Origin: Burkholderiales bacterium
GTDB taxonomy: Bacteria > Pseudomonadota > Gammaproteobacteria > Burkholderiales > Casimicrobiaceae
Length of the DNA stretch: 64,000 nt
Direction: 5' to 3'
Assembly (NCBI GenBank): GCA_025354165.1
Contig: JANXNI010000096.1
Span: 31,529-95,528, forward strand
Part shown: positions 8,627 through 18,035 of the stretch, piece by piece
How positions within the stretch are numbered: position 1 is the stretch's first letter
How the letters are laid out: each line of letters starts with the position of its first letter
The notes under the pieces: generated by a model
The model's database searches: none
The model's input: the letters and a program-made list of their open reading frames with translations, nothing else
Told to the model about the DNA's origin: nothing
Position numbers and translations under genes: made by a program

Positions 8627-9571
8627 TTACCGCGTATTTTGTAGTTCTGGCAGCTTGCTGCGGACCATTGCGAGCAATGCCTTAAAACACTGTTCGAGCG
8701 TTTTCCCTGTCGTATCGAAACCAACGTCCGCTTTGCCATAAAACGCAGTCCGCCCGGCGAGAATCCGCTTGAGATCCTCCATTGCTTCGCTGCCGCCTCC
8801 GGTGCCGCCCGCGGCTGGCCCGCCGCTCGCCGCTATCGGTCGCAAATCGCCCTGCGCGATCACGCGATTCATGTGCTCCTCAGGCGTTGCCTTGAGCCAA
8901 ACGGTGAAACAGTTTGCCAGCATCAGGTTGAAGGTAGAGGCGTCGGAGACGATGCCGCCCGGAGTCGCAATTACGGCGTCGGGATAGAGCTGCAAAGTCT
9001 CTTCCAGCGCACGCCGTTCGTAACGGCGATAGGCATTCGCCCCGAGCAGATTGTGAATCTCGGCGAGACCACAGCCAGAGACGCGCTCAATCTCGCGATT
9101 CAACTCGACAAACGCAACATCCAGCGCCTTAGCCAGACGCGCGCCCAGCGAAGATTTGCCCGCGCCGCGCAAACCGATCAAAGCAATGTGTCGCGAGCGT
9201 GCCGATTGCGTGCCCGCTTCGCCATAAATTTCAGACAACGCAACGCGCCCGCGCCGCAATTCGTCGTCACTGCGATGACGCAGCAAATCGCGGATCAACA
9301 GCCATTCCGGCGAGGCCGTTGTTTCGTCGCCGAGCAACTCCGCAAGTTGACTGTCCAGCGCACTCGCAACCTGGCGCAGGATCAGCACCGAGGCGTTACC
9401 CACGCCGCCTTCCAGGCTCGCCAGATGACGCTCCGATACGTCAGAGGCCAGCGCAAGATCGCGCCGTGTGAGCCCCTTGCGAGCGCGCAGCGAGCGCACC
9501 CGTTCGCCCAAAGCAACCAGAAACGGATCGCGCTCGCCTGCGCTCACGATCTCAGGCTCAGCGCGACGCAT
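8627..9571 (-). CDS. boxR: BoxR, XRE-type repressor with shikimate-kinase-like sensor domain
   Basis: 314 residues. Residues 20-75 form an XRE helix-turn-helix (L-G-E-R-V-R-S-L-R-A-R-K-G-L-T then S-D-V-S-E-R-H-L-A-S-L-E). Residues 128-300 are a shikimate-kinase-like P-loop domain with Walker A G-L-R-G-A-G-K-S-S at 133-141. This fusion is typical of BzdR/BoxR, where the kinase-like domain binds benzoyl-CoA and releases the repressor from DNA. A Gly/Ala-rich insertion (A-S-G-G-P-A-A-G-G-T-G-G-G-S) near residue 260 is longer than I would expect for the lid region. It is divergent from bclA, and its own -10 TATAAT (9647-9642 on the minus strand) overlaps a TGCA motif, which suggests autoregulation. 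Confidence 0.95.
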   Translation of the reverse strand: MRRAEPEIVSAGERDPFLVALGERVRSLRARKGLTRRDLALASDVSERHLASLEGGVGNASVLILRQVASALDSQLAELLGDETTASPEWLLIRDLLRHRSDDELRRGRVALSEIYGEAGTQSARSRHIALIGLRGAGKSSLGARLAKALDVAFVELNREIERVSGCGLAEIHNLLGANAYRRYERRALEETLQLYPDAVIATPGGIVSDASTFNLMLANCFTVWLKATPEEHMNRVIAQGDLRPIAASGGPAAGGTGGGSEAMEDLKRILAGRTAFYGKADVGFDTTGKTLEQCFKALLAMVRSKLPELQNTR

Positions 9572-9619
9572 ATGCCAAGTCCTTGCCGCGCCAAACCGGA
9601 TACAAACAGGAGCAACTCA

Positions 9620-9680
9620 TTGGGCGAATCAGCATAAATGCATTATATTGCGTATTCTAAAAATGCGTTATTAAGCATTT
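9620..9680. promoter_or_regulatory. boxR/bclA divergent promoter region with TGC-type repeats
   Basis: On the minus strand TATAAT at 9647-9642 is a consensus -10 for boxR. On the plus strand TTGGGC (9620-9625), 18 bases, then TATATT (9644-9649) can serve bclA. TGCA at 9639-9642 and TGCG at 9649-9652 are spaced by six bases and overlap both -10 boxes. A perfect palindrome AAATGC...GCATTT follows at 9661-9680. The ATGCATT...TTGCG pattern matches the operator candidate at 8589-8602. Confidence 0.6.
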
Positions 9681-9728
9681 TCACGTAAATGCCAGCAGAG
9701 TTCAATCAACACGCGCAAGGACATCGCA

Positions 9729-11339
9729 ATGACAGCCACCACTCGCGCCGCCATCATTCCACCGCCGGAGCGATTCAATTTTGCGCAGCACTTGCTTGAG
9801 TTGAACGCCGGGCGCGGCGAAAAGATTGCCTATATCGATGATTACGGCACCTTGAGTTATGCAGCACTTGAAGATCGTGTGCGGCGTTGCGCGGCAGCAC
9901 TCACCGCAATGGGAATTCGCCGCGACGAGCGCATTCTCTTGCTCATGCACGACTGCAACGATTGGCCCGTTATTTTCCTGGGCGCGCTCTACGCGGGCGT
10001 CGTGCCGGTTGCCGTCAACACACTGCTCACGGCTGACGATTACGCCTACATGCTGGCGCACAGCCGCGCGCGAGCCGCGTTTGTGTCACCGGCGTTGATG
10101 CCGACCTTGCTTGCGGCAAAGCAACGGAGCACCCACTACTTAAAGGAAATCATTTGCACGGGCACGAGTGCCTGCAACATTGCCGACGGTATCGCTATAG
10201 GTCACGCGCTGGAGGTACTGCTCTCCAGTCAGAGTCCAGCCAATCACCCCGCAGACACTGCCGCCGACGAACCCGGTTTCTGGCTCTACTCATCCGGCTC
10301 GACGGGACGCCCGAAAGGCACGGTTCATACGCATGGCAATTTGTACTGGACGGCAGAGCTTTACGCGAAACCCGTGCTTGGGTTGACGGAAGCGGACACC
10401 TGTTTCTCCGCAGCAAAACTATTCTTCGCATATGGCCTGGGCAATGCGCTGACGTTTCCATTGTCGGTCGGTGCCACCACGATTTTGATGGCCGGGCGGC
10501 CTACGCCGGACGCCTGCTTCAAGCGATTCACCACGCTTAAGCCGACCGTATTTTTCGGCGCACCGACCGGCTTCGCAGGCATGCTCGCTTCCCCAAATTT
10601 GCCCTCGCGAGAGCAGGTCGCGCTGCGCATGTGCTCCTCGGCAGGCGAGGCTTTGCCACGCGAAATCGGTGAGAAATTCTCCGCCCGATTCGGCGCGGAA
10701 ATCATCGACGGCATTGGTTCCACTGAAATGCTGCATATCTTTTTGTCGAACCGTCCGGGGGACGTGCGTTACGGCACTACGGGCAAAGCGGTGCCCGGTT
10801 ACGCGGTCGAACTGCGCGATGAAAACGGTACCCTGCTCACGGATAGCGATGAGGTCGGCGATCTCTACATCAACGGCCCTTCGTCGGCGCTTTTGTACTG
10901 GGGCGACCGCACGAAAACAAACGAAACATTTCGCGGCGCATGGACGAAGAGTGGTGACAAGTATTTCCGTGATGGCGATGGCTATTACGTCTACGCCGGG
11001 CGCAGCGATGACATGCTCAAAGTGAGCGGGCAATACGTGTCACCATTTGAAGTTGAATCTACGCTCATGCAGCACGCGGCAGTGCTCGAATCAGCCGTCA
11101 TTGGCGTCGAAGACGGGAGCGGGCTCACGCGATCCAAAGCGTTTGTTGTATTAAAGGACGCGTCAACAGCAAGCGATGCGCTGGCCGATGAATTGAAAGC
11201 GTTCGTCAAGGCAAGACTCGCCCCGCACAAATATCCGCGCCAGCTAGATTTTGTGCCAGAGTTGCCGAAAACGGCGACCGGAAAAATTCAGCGCTTTCGC
11301 TTGCGTGAGCAAGAGAAATCGCGCGCGCCAAATTCATGA
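9729..11339 (+). CDS. bclA: benzoate-CoA ligase
   Basis: 536 residues. Activates benzoate with ATP and CoA to benzoyl-CoA, the substrate of BoxAB. The AMP-binding P-loop Y-S-S-G-S-T-G-R-P-K-G-T at 187-198, the G-S-T-E-M motif, and the catalytic Lys in the C-terminal T-A-T-G-K-I-Q-R are present. The N-terminus F-N-F-A-Q-H-L-L and overall length are those of benzoate-CoA ligases rather than long-chain enzymes. The ATG at 9729 has AAGGA eight bases upstream. It is transcribed away from boxR and overlaps the next gene by ATGA. Confidence 0.93.
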   Translation: MTATTRAAIIPPPERFNFAQHLLELNAGRGEKIAYIDDYGTLSYAALEDRVRRCAAALTAMGIRRDERILLLMHDCNDWPVIFLGALYAGVVPVAVNTLLTADDYAYMLAHSRARAAFVSPALMPTLLAAKQRSTHYLKEIICTGTSACNIADGIAIGHALEVLLSSQSPANHPADTAADEPGFWLYSSGSTGRPKGTVHTHGNLYWTAELYAKPVLGLTEADTCFSAAKLFFAYGLGNALTFPLSVGATTILMAGRPTPDACFKRFTTLKPTVFFGAPTGFAGMLASPNLPSREQVALRMCSSAGEALPREIGEKFSARFGAEIIDGIGSTEMLHIFLSNRPGDVRYGTTGKAVPGYAVELRDENGTLLTDSDEVGDLYINGPSSALLYWGDRTKTNETFRGAWTKSGDKYFRDGDGYYVYAGRSDDMLKVSGQYVSPFEVESTLMQHAAVLESAVIGVEDGSGLTRSKAFVVLKDASTASDALADELKAFVKARLAPHKYPRQLDFVPELPKTATGKIQRFRLREQEKSRAPNS

Positions 11340-12124
11340 GCGAACTCGTCCACGCCGAAGTTTCGGGCCGTGCGTTCGACATCGAATACGCGTACGTCGG
11401 CAGCGACAATCTGCGCGCGCCGCTGATCGTCTTCTTGCACGAAGGCTTGGGATCGGTGGCGATGTGGCGGGACTTTCCGCAGACACTGTGCGCCGCCATA
11501 GGTGCGCGTGGGCTCGTGTATTCGCGGCCCGGTTATGGTCGATCTACGTCGCGCACGGCTGATGAGCGTTGGAGCATTGACTTCATGCATGTGCAGGCGC
11601 GCGATATCTTGCCGACATTGCTTCGCGCGCTGAATATTGATACACCACCGTGGCTTTTTGGCCACAGCGACGGCGGATCAATCGCGCTGATTCACGCAGC
11701 GATTTTCCCGAACGACGTCAGAGGTGTGATTGCGCTCGCGCCGCATCTGTTCGTCGAGGACGTTACCGTCACTAGCATCGAAAAAACTCGCGAGGCTTAT
11801 TTAACGACGCCGCTCAAATCAAAACTTGCGCGCTTTCACCACGACGTCGATTCCGCCTTCTGGGGCTGGAACGATATCTGGCTCGATCCGGCGTTTCGCG
11901 CTTGGAATATCGAAGCACTGTTGCCGCAGATCATCTGCCCGATACTCGCGATACAGGGCATAGACGACATATACGGAACGATGACGCAGATTGATTGCAT
12001 CGCAGCCGCTTTGACTGGAGCGCAATTGCTGAAGCTAGATCAATGTGGTCATTCGCCATACCGCGATCAGCCGGGCGCTGTGATTAATGCGACGCGAACA
12101 TTTATCGCGGCGCAGCAGCCGTAG
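11336..12124 (+). CDS. alpha/beta hydrolase of the box cluster
   Basis: 262 residues, single-domain alpha/beta hydrolase. The oxyanion segment H-E-G-L-G-S is at 35-40, and the nucleophile Ser111 lies in G-H-S-D-G. An acid residue is likely in the Q-G-I-D-D-I segment, and His239 in L-D-Q-C-G-H-S completes the triad. It overlaps the bclA stop by ATGA, so the two are translated together. Similar hydrolases are often found next to bclA in box clusters. They might hydrolyse stalled CoA esters or release benzoate from esters, but the reaction is not established by sequence. No signal peptide is seen, so it is cytoplasmic. Confidence 0.85.
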   Translation: MSELVHAEVSGRAFDIEYAYVGSDNLRAPLIVFLHEGLGSVAMWRDFPQTLCAAIGARGLVYSRPGYGRSTSRTADERWSIDFMHVQARDILPTLLRALNIDTPPWLFGHSDGGSIALIHAAIFPNDVRGVIALAPHLFVEDVTVTSIEKTREAYLTTPLKSKLARFHHDVDSAFWGWNDIWLDPAFRAWNIEALLPQIICPILAIQGIDDIYGTMTQIDCIAAALTGAQLLKLDQCGHSPYRDQPGAVINATRTFIAAQQP

Positions 12125-12334
12125 TAGATACAGATCGCGCCGTTTACTCGCAACAATTTTCAGACTACAGAGAACATCAAAATCACGACCGTGCCGCCGC
12201 TGGATCACCACCCCGGACCAAAAAAGGCTAGACCGCCACGCTGGCATTCACAACCGTTTCATGCAACGCTTTCCCGGATCACGATGCAGGCAAACAGCAA
12301 GGCCGTGCCTGCGCATCACGCGGACGCCACAAAA
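12125..12334. other. convergent intergenic gap
   Basis: Lies between the rightward hydrolase gene and the leftward cupin gene. No ORF, repeat or clear terminator is seen. Confidence 0.4.
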
Positions 12335-12754
12335 TCACTTCGAGTAATCGTAGAGGGGCTTGCCCTTGTCGACGACGTGCACTGTGAACAATTTCAGCGG
12401 AGCGTCGCTGACAACCTTGAAACCACCGTGCTTGACGTCACGCAAGTTCAGCAGCGTGGCGCCGGTTGCCAGCGTGATTGGATCCTTGCCGGGAACCTGC
12501 ACCGATGCGCCCTGCACCACATACGCCGCTTCGATTCCGTGATGCAGGTGCAGCTCAATCGCCTCGCCTTTTTTATACTCACCGATCGAAGCGATGACCT
12601 CCATACCGGGCGCACCGGTCAGATCGGATCGCTTTTGCTCCATACGTTGCGGTGAATCGTTCGCAGTCATCGTCTGCGCAACGAGCCCGGTGACGAGTCC
12701 TCCACCAAAAATAATAAGTCCGGTCAGCCAACGAAATGTCGTGATCCTGTTCAT
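12335..12754 (-). CDS. membrane-anchored or secreted cupin-domain protein
   Basis: 139 residues. The first 30 residues form a signal peptide or anchor helix (T-G-L-I-I-F-G-G-G-L-V-T-G-L-V-A). A single cupin barrel follows, with metal-type motif G-E-A-I-E-L-H-L-H-H-G-I-E-A-A-Y-V and a second motif around D-V-K-H-G-G-F. The ATG at 12754 is chosen because AGGGAGG lies just upstream; an in-frame extension upstream lacks that signal. It is a single-gene unit with no metabolic partner nearby. Its role is unknown. Confidence 0.8.
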   Translation of the reverse strand: MNRITTFRWLTGLIIFGGGLVTGLVAQTMTANDSPQRMEQKRSDLTGAPGMEVIASIGEYKKGEAIELHLHHGIEAAYVVQGASVQVPGKDPITLATGATLLNLRDVKHGGFKVVSDAPLKLFTVHVVDKGKPLYDYSK

Positions 12755-12924
12755 CTGAACCTCCCTGATGCGAAATGCACCGTAAGCGCAGTATGCACCG
12801 CGCATTGAATGGCGGTCAAGGACGCAGTAGGGATCGCATGCGCTGCTTTCGCACTGCCGGTAACACGATAGCCTCGACTGGCAAAGTACAACGGGCGAGG
12901 AATTACTCTATTGTCACGTCCGCA

Positions 12925-14571
12925 TCACTCAATCGCTGCCGCCGAATGCGCCTTCGCCCGCAACGCAAATTTCTGTATCTTCCCGGTTGACGTTTTCGGT
13001 AATTCGCCAAACACAATCTGCTTTGGCACTTTGAAACGTGCGAGTGCGGTTCGGCAAAAAACAATGATTTCGTCTGCGCTTGCGCTCTGGCCCGGCTTCA
13101 ATTCAATGAAGGCGCACGGCACTTCGCCCCATTTCTCATCAGGCTGCGCGACGACTGCGGCGAACATCACCGCGGGATGTTTGTGCAGCACATCCTCAAC
13201 CTCAATCGAGGAAATGTTCTCACCGCCGGAGATGATGATGTCCTTGCTGCGATCCTTGATTTTTATGTAGCCGTCGGGCTGCACGACGGCCAGATCGCCG
13301 GTATGAAACCAGCCACCAGCAAAAGCCTCCTGCGTCGCGGTGGTGTTCTTCAGATAGCCCTTCATCACCACGTTGCCGCGAAAGAAAATCTCGCCCATCG
13401 TTTCGCCGTCGGCGGGCACCTCCAGCATCGTCGCTGGATCGAGCACGCGCACGGCTTCCTGAAGGGGATAGGCCACGCCCTGACGACCGTTCATTCGCGC
13501 CCGCTCCTCGACCGACAGCGCTGCCCACGATGCTTGTTTGGCGCACACGGCGGCCGGGCCATAGGTTTCGGTGAGTCCGTACACGTGCGTCAGATCAATG
13601 CCCGCCGCTTCGCAACCCTCGATCACTGCGGCCGGTGGTGCGGCTCCGGCGATGAGCCCTGCTACGGTGTGCGTGATGCCGTCGCGCAGTGCGACCGGCG
13701 CGTTGATAAGCATGCTGTACACAATCGGCGCACCGCACATATGCGTCACGCGATGCTCGCGCACGAGCGGAAAAATTAGCGCTGGATCGACTCGCCGCAA
13801 GCAAACATTGGTGCCGGCAATCAATGCGATAGTCCACGGGAAACACCAGCCGTTGCAGTGAAACATCGGCAGTGTCCACAGGTACGTCGCATGGTGCGGC
13901 AAACTCCACGAGATTACGTTGCTCGCCGCGTTCAGATACGCGCCGCGATGATGAGTGACCACGCCCTTGGGATTACCCGTCGTGCCTGAGGTGTAGTTGA
14001 GCGCAATGGCATCCCATTCGTCGTGCGGCAATTGCCATGCGTAGTTCGCGTCACCGCTTGCGAGAAACTCCTCGTAGTTGATGCTTCCGAGATGCTTGCC
14101 AACGGGCGCACTGGCATCCTCCACCTCGACGACGAAAGGCGCTGCGTCACCGAGCAGCGCAAGCGCCTTTTCGACGACAGCGGAGTATTCGCGATCCGTG
14201 AGCAACACTTTTGCCTCGCCATGTTGCAGCATGAAAGCAATGGCTTCGGCGTCGAGCCGTGTGTTCAGCGTGTTGAGCACAGCGCCGGACATGGGAATCC
14301 CAAAATGCACTTCAAACATCGCGGGCACATTGGGCAACATCACCGCCACGGTGTCGCCTCTGGCAACGCCATGCGCTGCGAGCGCCGAAGCAAGGCGGCG
14401 GCTGCGCGAGTATGTTTCACGCCAGGTTTGCCGACGCTCGCCGTAGATCACGGCCAGTGCTTCGGGATACACATGCGCGGCGCGCTCAATGTATGACAGC
14501 GGCGAGAGTGCCACGAAATTCGCTGCGTTTTTTTCGAGGCCGATATCGTAGTGATTCGATGGGTGTTGCAT
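12925..14571 (-). CDS. fatty-acid/acyl-CoA synthetase (AMP-forming)
   Basis: 548 residues, adenylate-forming superfamily. P-loop Y-T-S-G-T-T-G-N-P-K-G, the acyl-pocket segment M-F-H-C-N-G-W-C-F-P-W, Y-G-L-T-E-T-Y-G and the C-terminal T-S-T-G-K-I-Q-K Lys are all present. These resemble medium-chain acyl-CoA ligases (AlkK) and the DmdB group, which use fatty acids or methylmercaptopropionate. The substrate cannot be fixed from sequence. The ATG at 14571 has GGAGA six bases upstream; the upstream extension has no ribosome site and crosses into repeat copy B. It is transcribed alone. Confidence 0.88.
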   Translation of the reverse strand: MQHPSNHYDIGLEKNAANFVALSPLSYIERAAHVYPEALAVIYGERRQTWRETYSRSRRLASALAAHGVARGDTVAVMLPNVPAMFEVHFGIPMSGAVLNTLNTRLDAEAIAFMLQHGEAKVLLTDREYSAVVEKALALLGDAAPFVVEVEDASAPVGKHLGSINYEEFLASGDANYAWQLPHDEWDAIALNYTSGTTGNPKGVVTHHRGAYLNAASNVISWSLPHHATYLWTLPMFHCNGWCFPWTIALIAGTNVCLRRVDPALIFPLVREHRVTHMCGAPIVYSMLINAPVALRDGITHTVAGLIAGAAPPAAVIEGCEAAGIDLTHVYGLTETYGPAAVCAKQASWAALSVEERARMNGRQGVAYPLQEAVRVLDPATMLEVPADGETMGEIFFRGNVVMKGYLKNTTATQEAFAGGWFHTGDLAVVQPDGYIKIKDRSKDIIISGGENISSIEVEDVLHKHPAVMFAAVVAQPDEKWGEVPCAFIELKPGQSASADEIIVFCRTALARFKVPKQIVFGELPKTSTGKIQKFALRAKAHSAAAIE

Positions 14572-14663
14572 GGTTTCTCCTTGCGGCATATTTTTTTGCT
14601 GACGGGCAATGCTTGCTATGAGCGGTGTCTGAGCCATCCGCAAAAGCGGCGGCATAGTTGCCA

Positions 14664-14783
14664 ATCAGCTTTTTCGCAGAACCCATACTGAACATGGGCC
14701 AATCGATTATTAGAAGCTAAGTCGACATTTAGAATAATTTGATCCGAGCCCAATTGAAATGGTGCTTTCATGGAAAAGCTGAT
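14664..14783. repeat. 120-bp palindromic element, copy B
   Basis: Perfect 10-bp terminal inverted repeats, ATCAGCTTTT at 14664-14673 and AAAAGCTGAT at 14774-14783. Internal landmarks are GGGC at offset 33, GTCGA at offset 58 and GCCC at offset 85. It lies between the divergent acyl-CoA synthetase and peptide-binding protein genes. Confidence 0.92.
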
Positions 14784-14984
14784 AACCAGAAGCGCATTAC
14801 CGATGATGATACCCACGACCTGAAACAACGATAACCGAGACGCGGATCCGCGCGTTGATGCGGGTCAAGGAGCGAGGTGTGTTGTGAGGCGAAATTCGAC
14901 GGGCTCGCAATGCGCCAAGCGCCGTCGGACGCCGAAGCCCCATACGGTCTAGCATGCATTGCTCAATCAACGATTTTCACTGTC

Positions 14985-16784
14985 ATGCCGCTCGCGATTT
15001 TCCGACTGCGTTCGTTACTACTCGTCACCACCTTCTTATTGCCGTGTGTCAACCCACAGGCTGCGGACGCCAACAAAACCCTGCGCCTTTCGACTTCCAC
15101 CGCCGAAACCAGCTACGACAACGCGTTTGCCTCCGATGAGGTGTCCCAGACAATCACCGAGCGCATTATCGAGCCGATGTTGGGGTACCACTACCTCGCG
15201 CGTCCGGCGAAACTGGTGCCGCGCACGCTGGAAGCTTTGCCGACGATCAGCGACAAGGGCGCGACGTTTCTCTGCAAAGTGCAAAAGGGAATCTACTTCG
15301 CCGACGACGCCGCGTTCAAGGGCGCGCCGCGCGAGCTGACGGCGGCGGACTACGCGTATTCACTCAAACGCCTGCTCGATCCGCAGGTGAAATCGCCGTG
15401 GCTCTTTCTCGTTGAAGGCAAGATCGTCGGTGGCGACGAAGCGCGCGCAGCGGCAACGAAGACCGGCAAGTTTGACTATGACACGCCGCTCGCAGGCCTT
15501 GAAGTCGTGGATCGCTACACGCTGCGCATCCGCCTCAAGGTCCCGGACTACAACTTCGCCTACATGCTCGCCATGCCGAGCACGGGCGCAAGCGCGCGCG
15601 AAGTCGTGGACTCCTACGGACAAGACATCGGCAGTCATCCGGTCGGCACCGGTGCCTATCAGCTCTTGCGTAGCGAGTATCAGCGCGGCAGCAAAACGGT
15701 GCTCGTAGCCAATCCGTCTTACCGCAAGCAAACGTGGGACTGGACGTCCGACGCGCCGGAGGATCAGGCGCTGATCACGGCAATGCAGGGCAAACCGGTG
15801 CCCGCCGTTGGTCGCATTGAGGTTTACGCGATTGAGGAAGGTCAAGCGATGTGGCTCGCATTTTTGTCGGGTCAGCACGACTATCTGCCGATCCTGCCGG
15901 CATCAATGTCAAACGTCGCAAAAACTGACGGAAAACTCAAGCCGGAATACGCAAAACAGGGCCTTCGCATGTTCCCGCGTATGAAACCGAACGTCTGGTA
16001 CACGATGTTCAACATGACCGATGCGACGATGGGCGGCTACTCGCTCGACAAGATCGCGCTGCGCCGCGCGATCTCGTTCGGCTATCCGCTGGACGAACAG
16101 ATTCGCATCGTGTTTCAGGGCGATGGCATTGCGGCAAAAGGCATCACGCCGCCAGGCGTCGTTGGTTACGATGCGAAGCGCCCGCGCGCTCATCAATACG
16201 ATCCCGAGATGGCACGCGCCCTGCTCGATCGCTTTGGCTACAAAGACCGCGACGGCGACGGCTACCGCGAGATGCCCGATGGCTCACCGCTGACGATTCC
16301 GTACATTGCGCGCACGTCGGGCGTCGAGCGGCAGCTCGCAGAACTCTGGAAGAAATCGATGGACGCAATCGGCATTCGCATCGCCGTCGAAACGCAAAAA
16401 ACGCCGGACATGCGTAAGGCGGCGCGCCTCGGTCAGGCCAAGATGACGCGCGAAGGCTGGAACGCCGACTACCCCGACGCCGAGAACTTCTTCCAGATGC
16501 TGATCAGCGCCACGGCGCAAACAGGCGGCGAAAACTACGCGCGCTTCCAGCTCAAAGACATGGATCAGCGTTATGCCAAAGTGCACGCCATGCCCGACGG
16601 CCCGGAACGCAACCGGCTGATTCTTGAAATGGAGGATATCGTCAAGTACTACGCCCCGTGGATCGCTCCGTGGCACGACGTGCAGTATTACGTCGAGCAG
16701 CCGTGGTTTATCGGCTACAAGCAACACCCGATTGAGCATGACATGTGGGAATACCTGGATCTTCAGGAGCGATCACCGAAATAA
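14985..16784 (+). CDS. peptide/oligopeptide-type ABC substrate-binding protein (SBP family 5)
   Basis: 599 residues, the size of OppA/DppA-like receptors. Signal peptide at residues 1-26 ends V-N-P-Q-A-A-D-A. The family pattern is clear: a lobe with S-D-E-V-S-Q-T-I-T-E-R-I-I-E-P, the A-A-D-Y-A-Y-S-L-K-R-L-L-D-P segment, and a C-terminal N-W-A-type region replaced by G-W-N-A-D-Y-P-D-A-E-N-F-F. The ATG at 14985 is chosen for the signal peptide. No permease or ATPase genes are adjacent, so it is an orphan receptor here. Ligand unknown. Confidence 0.88.
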   Translation: MPLAIFRLRSLLLVTTFLLPCVNPQAADANKTLRLSTSTAETSYDNAFASDEVSQTITERIIEPMLGYHYLARPAKLVPRTLEALPTISDKGATFLCKVQKGIYFADDAAFKGAPRELTAADYAYSLKRLLDPQVKSPWLFLVEGKIVGGDEARAAATKTGKFDYDTPLAGLEVVDRYTLRIRLKVPDYNFAYMLAMPSTGASAREVVDSYGQDIGSHPVGTGAYQLLRSEYQRGSKTVLVANPSYRKQTWDWTSDAPEDQALITAMQGKPVPAVGRIEVYAIEEGQAMWLAFLSGQHDYLPILPASMSNVAKTDGKLKPEYAKQGLRMFPRMKPNVWYTMFNMTDATMGGYSLDKIALRRAISFGYPLDEQIRIVFQGDGIAAKGITPPGVVGYDAKRPRAHQYDPEMARALLDRFGYKDRDGDGYREMPDGSPLTIPYIARTSGVERQLAELWKKSMDAIGIRIAVETQKTPDMRKAARLGQAKMTREGWNADYPDAENFFQMLISATAQTGGENYARFQLKDMDQRYAKVHAMPDGPERNRLILEMEDIVKYYAPWIAPWHDVQYYVEQPWFIGYKQHPIEHDMWEYLDLQERSPK

Positions 16785-17007
16785 GATACGCCCCCAGCGC
16801 GACGCTGTCGCTATCCAGAACGCGCCTCCGTCCATACGGAACCGCAAATTTGTAGTAAGGGGATGATCATGCCGCACCGTCCTGGCTCGACAATTTATGT
16901 ATTTCGGGTGGTCCGCAATTCGAACGACACCTACTGACGACCCCAAATAGCTGGACGGATCGGCGGTACGTCCGATAGATGCGACGACGAAGAACGACTT
17001 TGTGCGC

Positions 17008-17955
17008 TCAGTCCAGCATCGGTGGTGCCTCACGCAAACCCGCAGACGTCCCCGAAAACTGCGCCACTGCAACACCACCCAATGTGAGCGCTGCACCGGC
17101 GATTTTGATCGTCGTGTAATGCTCGCCCGCGAACGCCCACGCGACGAGCCCGGCCACAGGCGGCATCAAGTACATCAGCGGCGCGGTGCGTGCCACGCCG
17201 CGCACCGCGTTGATCCAGCCCCACAACAGCCAGCCCATGAACGCGGAAATAAGCACGCCGAAAACGATGCCCGCCCAAACGCCGGGAGGCACCTCCTTCC
17301 AATCAATGGCGAGCCCAGCGCTTGAGGCGAACAGCACGATGGGAACGCTGCCGATGAGCGTGGCGTAGGTCATGGTGACGACAGTGCCGAGGCGCTCGAT
17401 GACGGGCTTGGATGCGACGGTGTAATACGAGAAGAAGCTCGCAGCAATGAGCAAAAACAGATCGCCACCCGAGGCCGTCCAGTTGCCGGCAAGCAACTTG
17501 TCCGAGAGAAAAACGAGCACACCCGCGAATGCGATGGCCACTCCTATCAACTGCGCGCGCTTCAATGGCTCGATACCCATCAATCGCAGAATCAGCAGCG
17601 TGAAAATCGGGCCGCACGCGAGGATCAGCGAGCTTGAAAACGCGGTCGACCAGTGAATCCCATAACAAACCATGCCGACGTGCAACGTGTGCCCGACGAT
17701 GCCCAGCCGCGCCAGCGCCCAAAAGTCGCTTCGGGATACGCGCGGCCAATGCGTGCCATAGCGATGCAGCAGCAAAACGACGGCGCAGGCGGGCATGATG
17801 AGGTAGCGCACAAACAAAAATCCGCCTGGTCCAGTGACGGTGTAGACGTATTTTTGTACAGTGAAATTAACGCCCCAGATCACGATCAGCGTGAGTGCAG
17901 CGGCGAGAGCGAGGGCGGAGCGCTTGGCTTTCGCTTCGCGTGATGGGTGCTGCAT
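17008..17955 (-). CDS. EamA/DMT-family transporter
   Basis: 315 residues, ten predicted membrane helices made of two EamA repeats. The first repeat begins I-V-I-W-G-V-N-F-T-V-Q-K. The second covers L-L-I-A-A-S-F-F-S-Y-Y-T-V-A-S-K. Members export amino acids or metabolites; the substrate is not predictable. Single leftward gene, convergent with the peptide-binding protein gene. The 220-base gap between them holds no gene. Confidence 0.88.
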   Translation of the reverse strand: MQHPSREAKAKRSALALAAALTLIVIWGVNFTVQKYVYTVTGPGGFLFVRYLIMPACAVVLLLHRYGTHWPRVSRSDFWALARLGIVGHTLHVGMVCYGIHWSTAFSSSLILACGPIFTLLILRLMGIEPLKRAQLIGVAIAFAGVLVFLSDKLLAGNWTASGGDLFLLIAASFFSYYTVASKPVIERLGTVVTMTYATLIGSVPIVLFASSAGLAIDWKEVPPGVWAGIVFGVLISAFMGWLLWGWINAVRGVARTAPLMYLMPPVAGLVAWAFAGEHYTTIKIAGAALTLGGVAVAQFSGTSAGLREAPPMLD

Positions 17956-18035
17956 GTTGGCGGAAATTTTAAGCGGCGACCACGCGCTCCGTGATTAGCG
18001 CCTCGCTTTTTCCGTACAACCGACCAAACAGCAGA

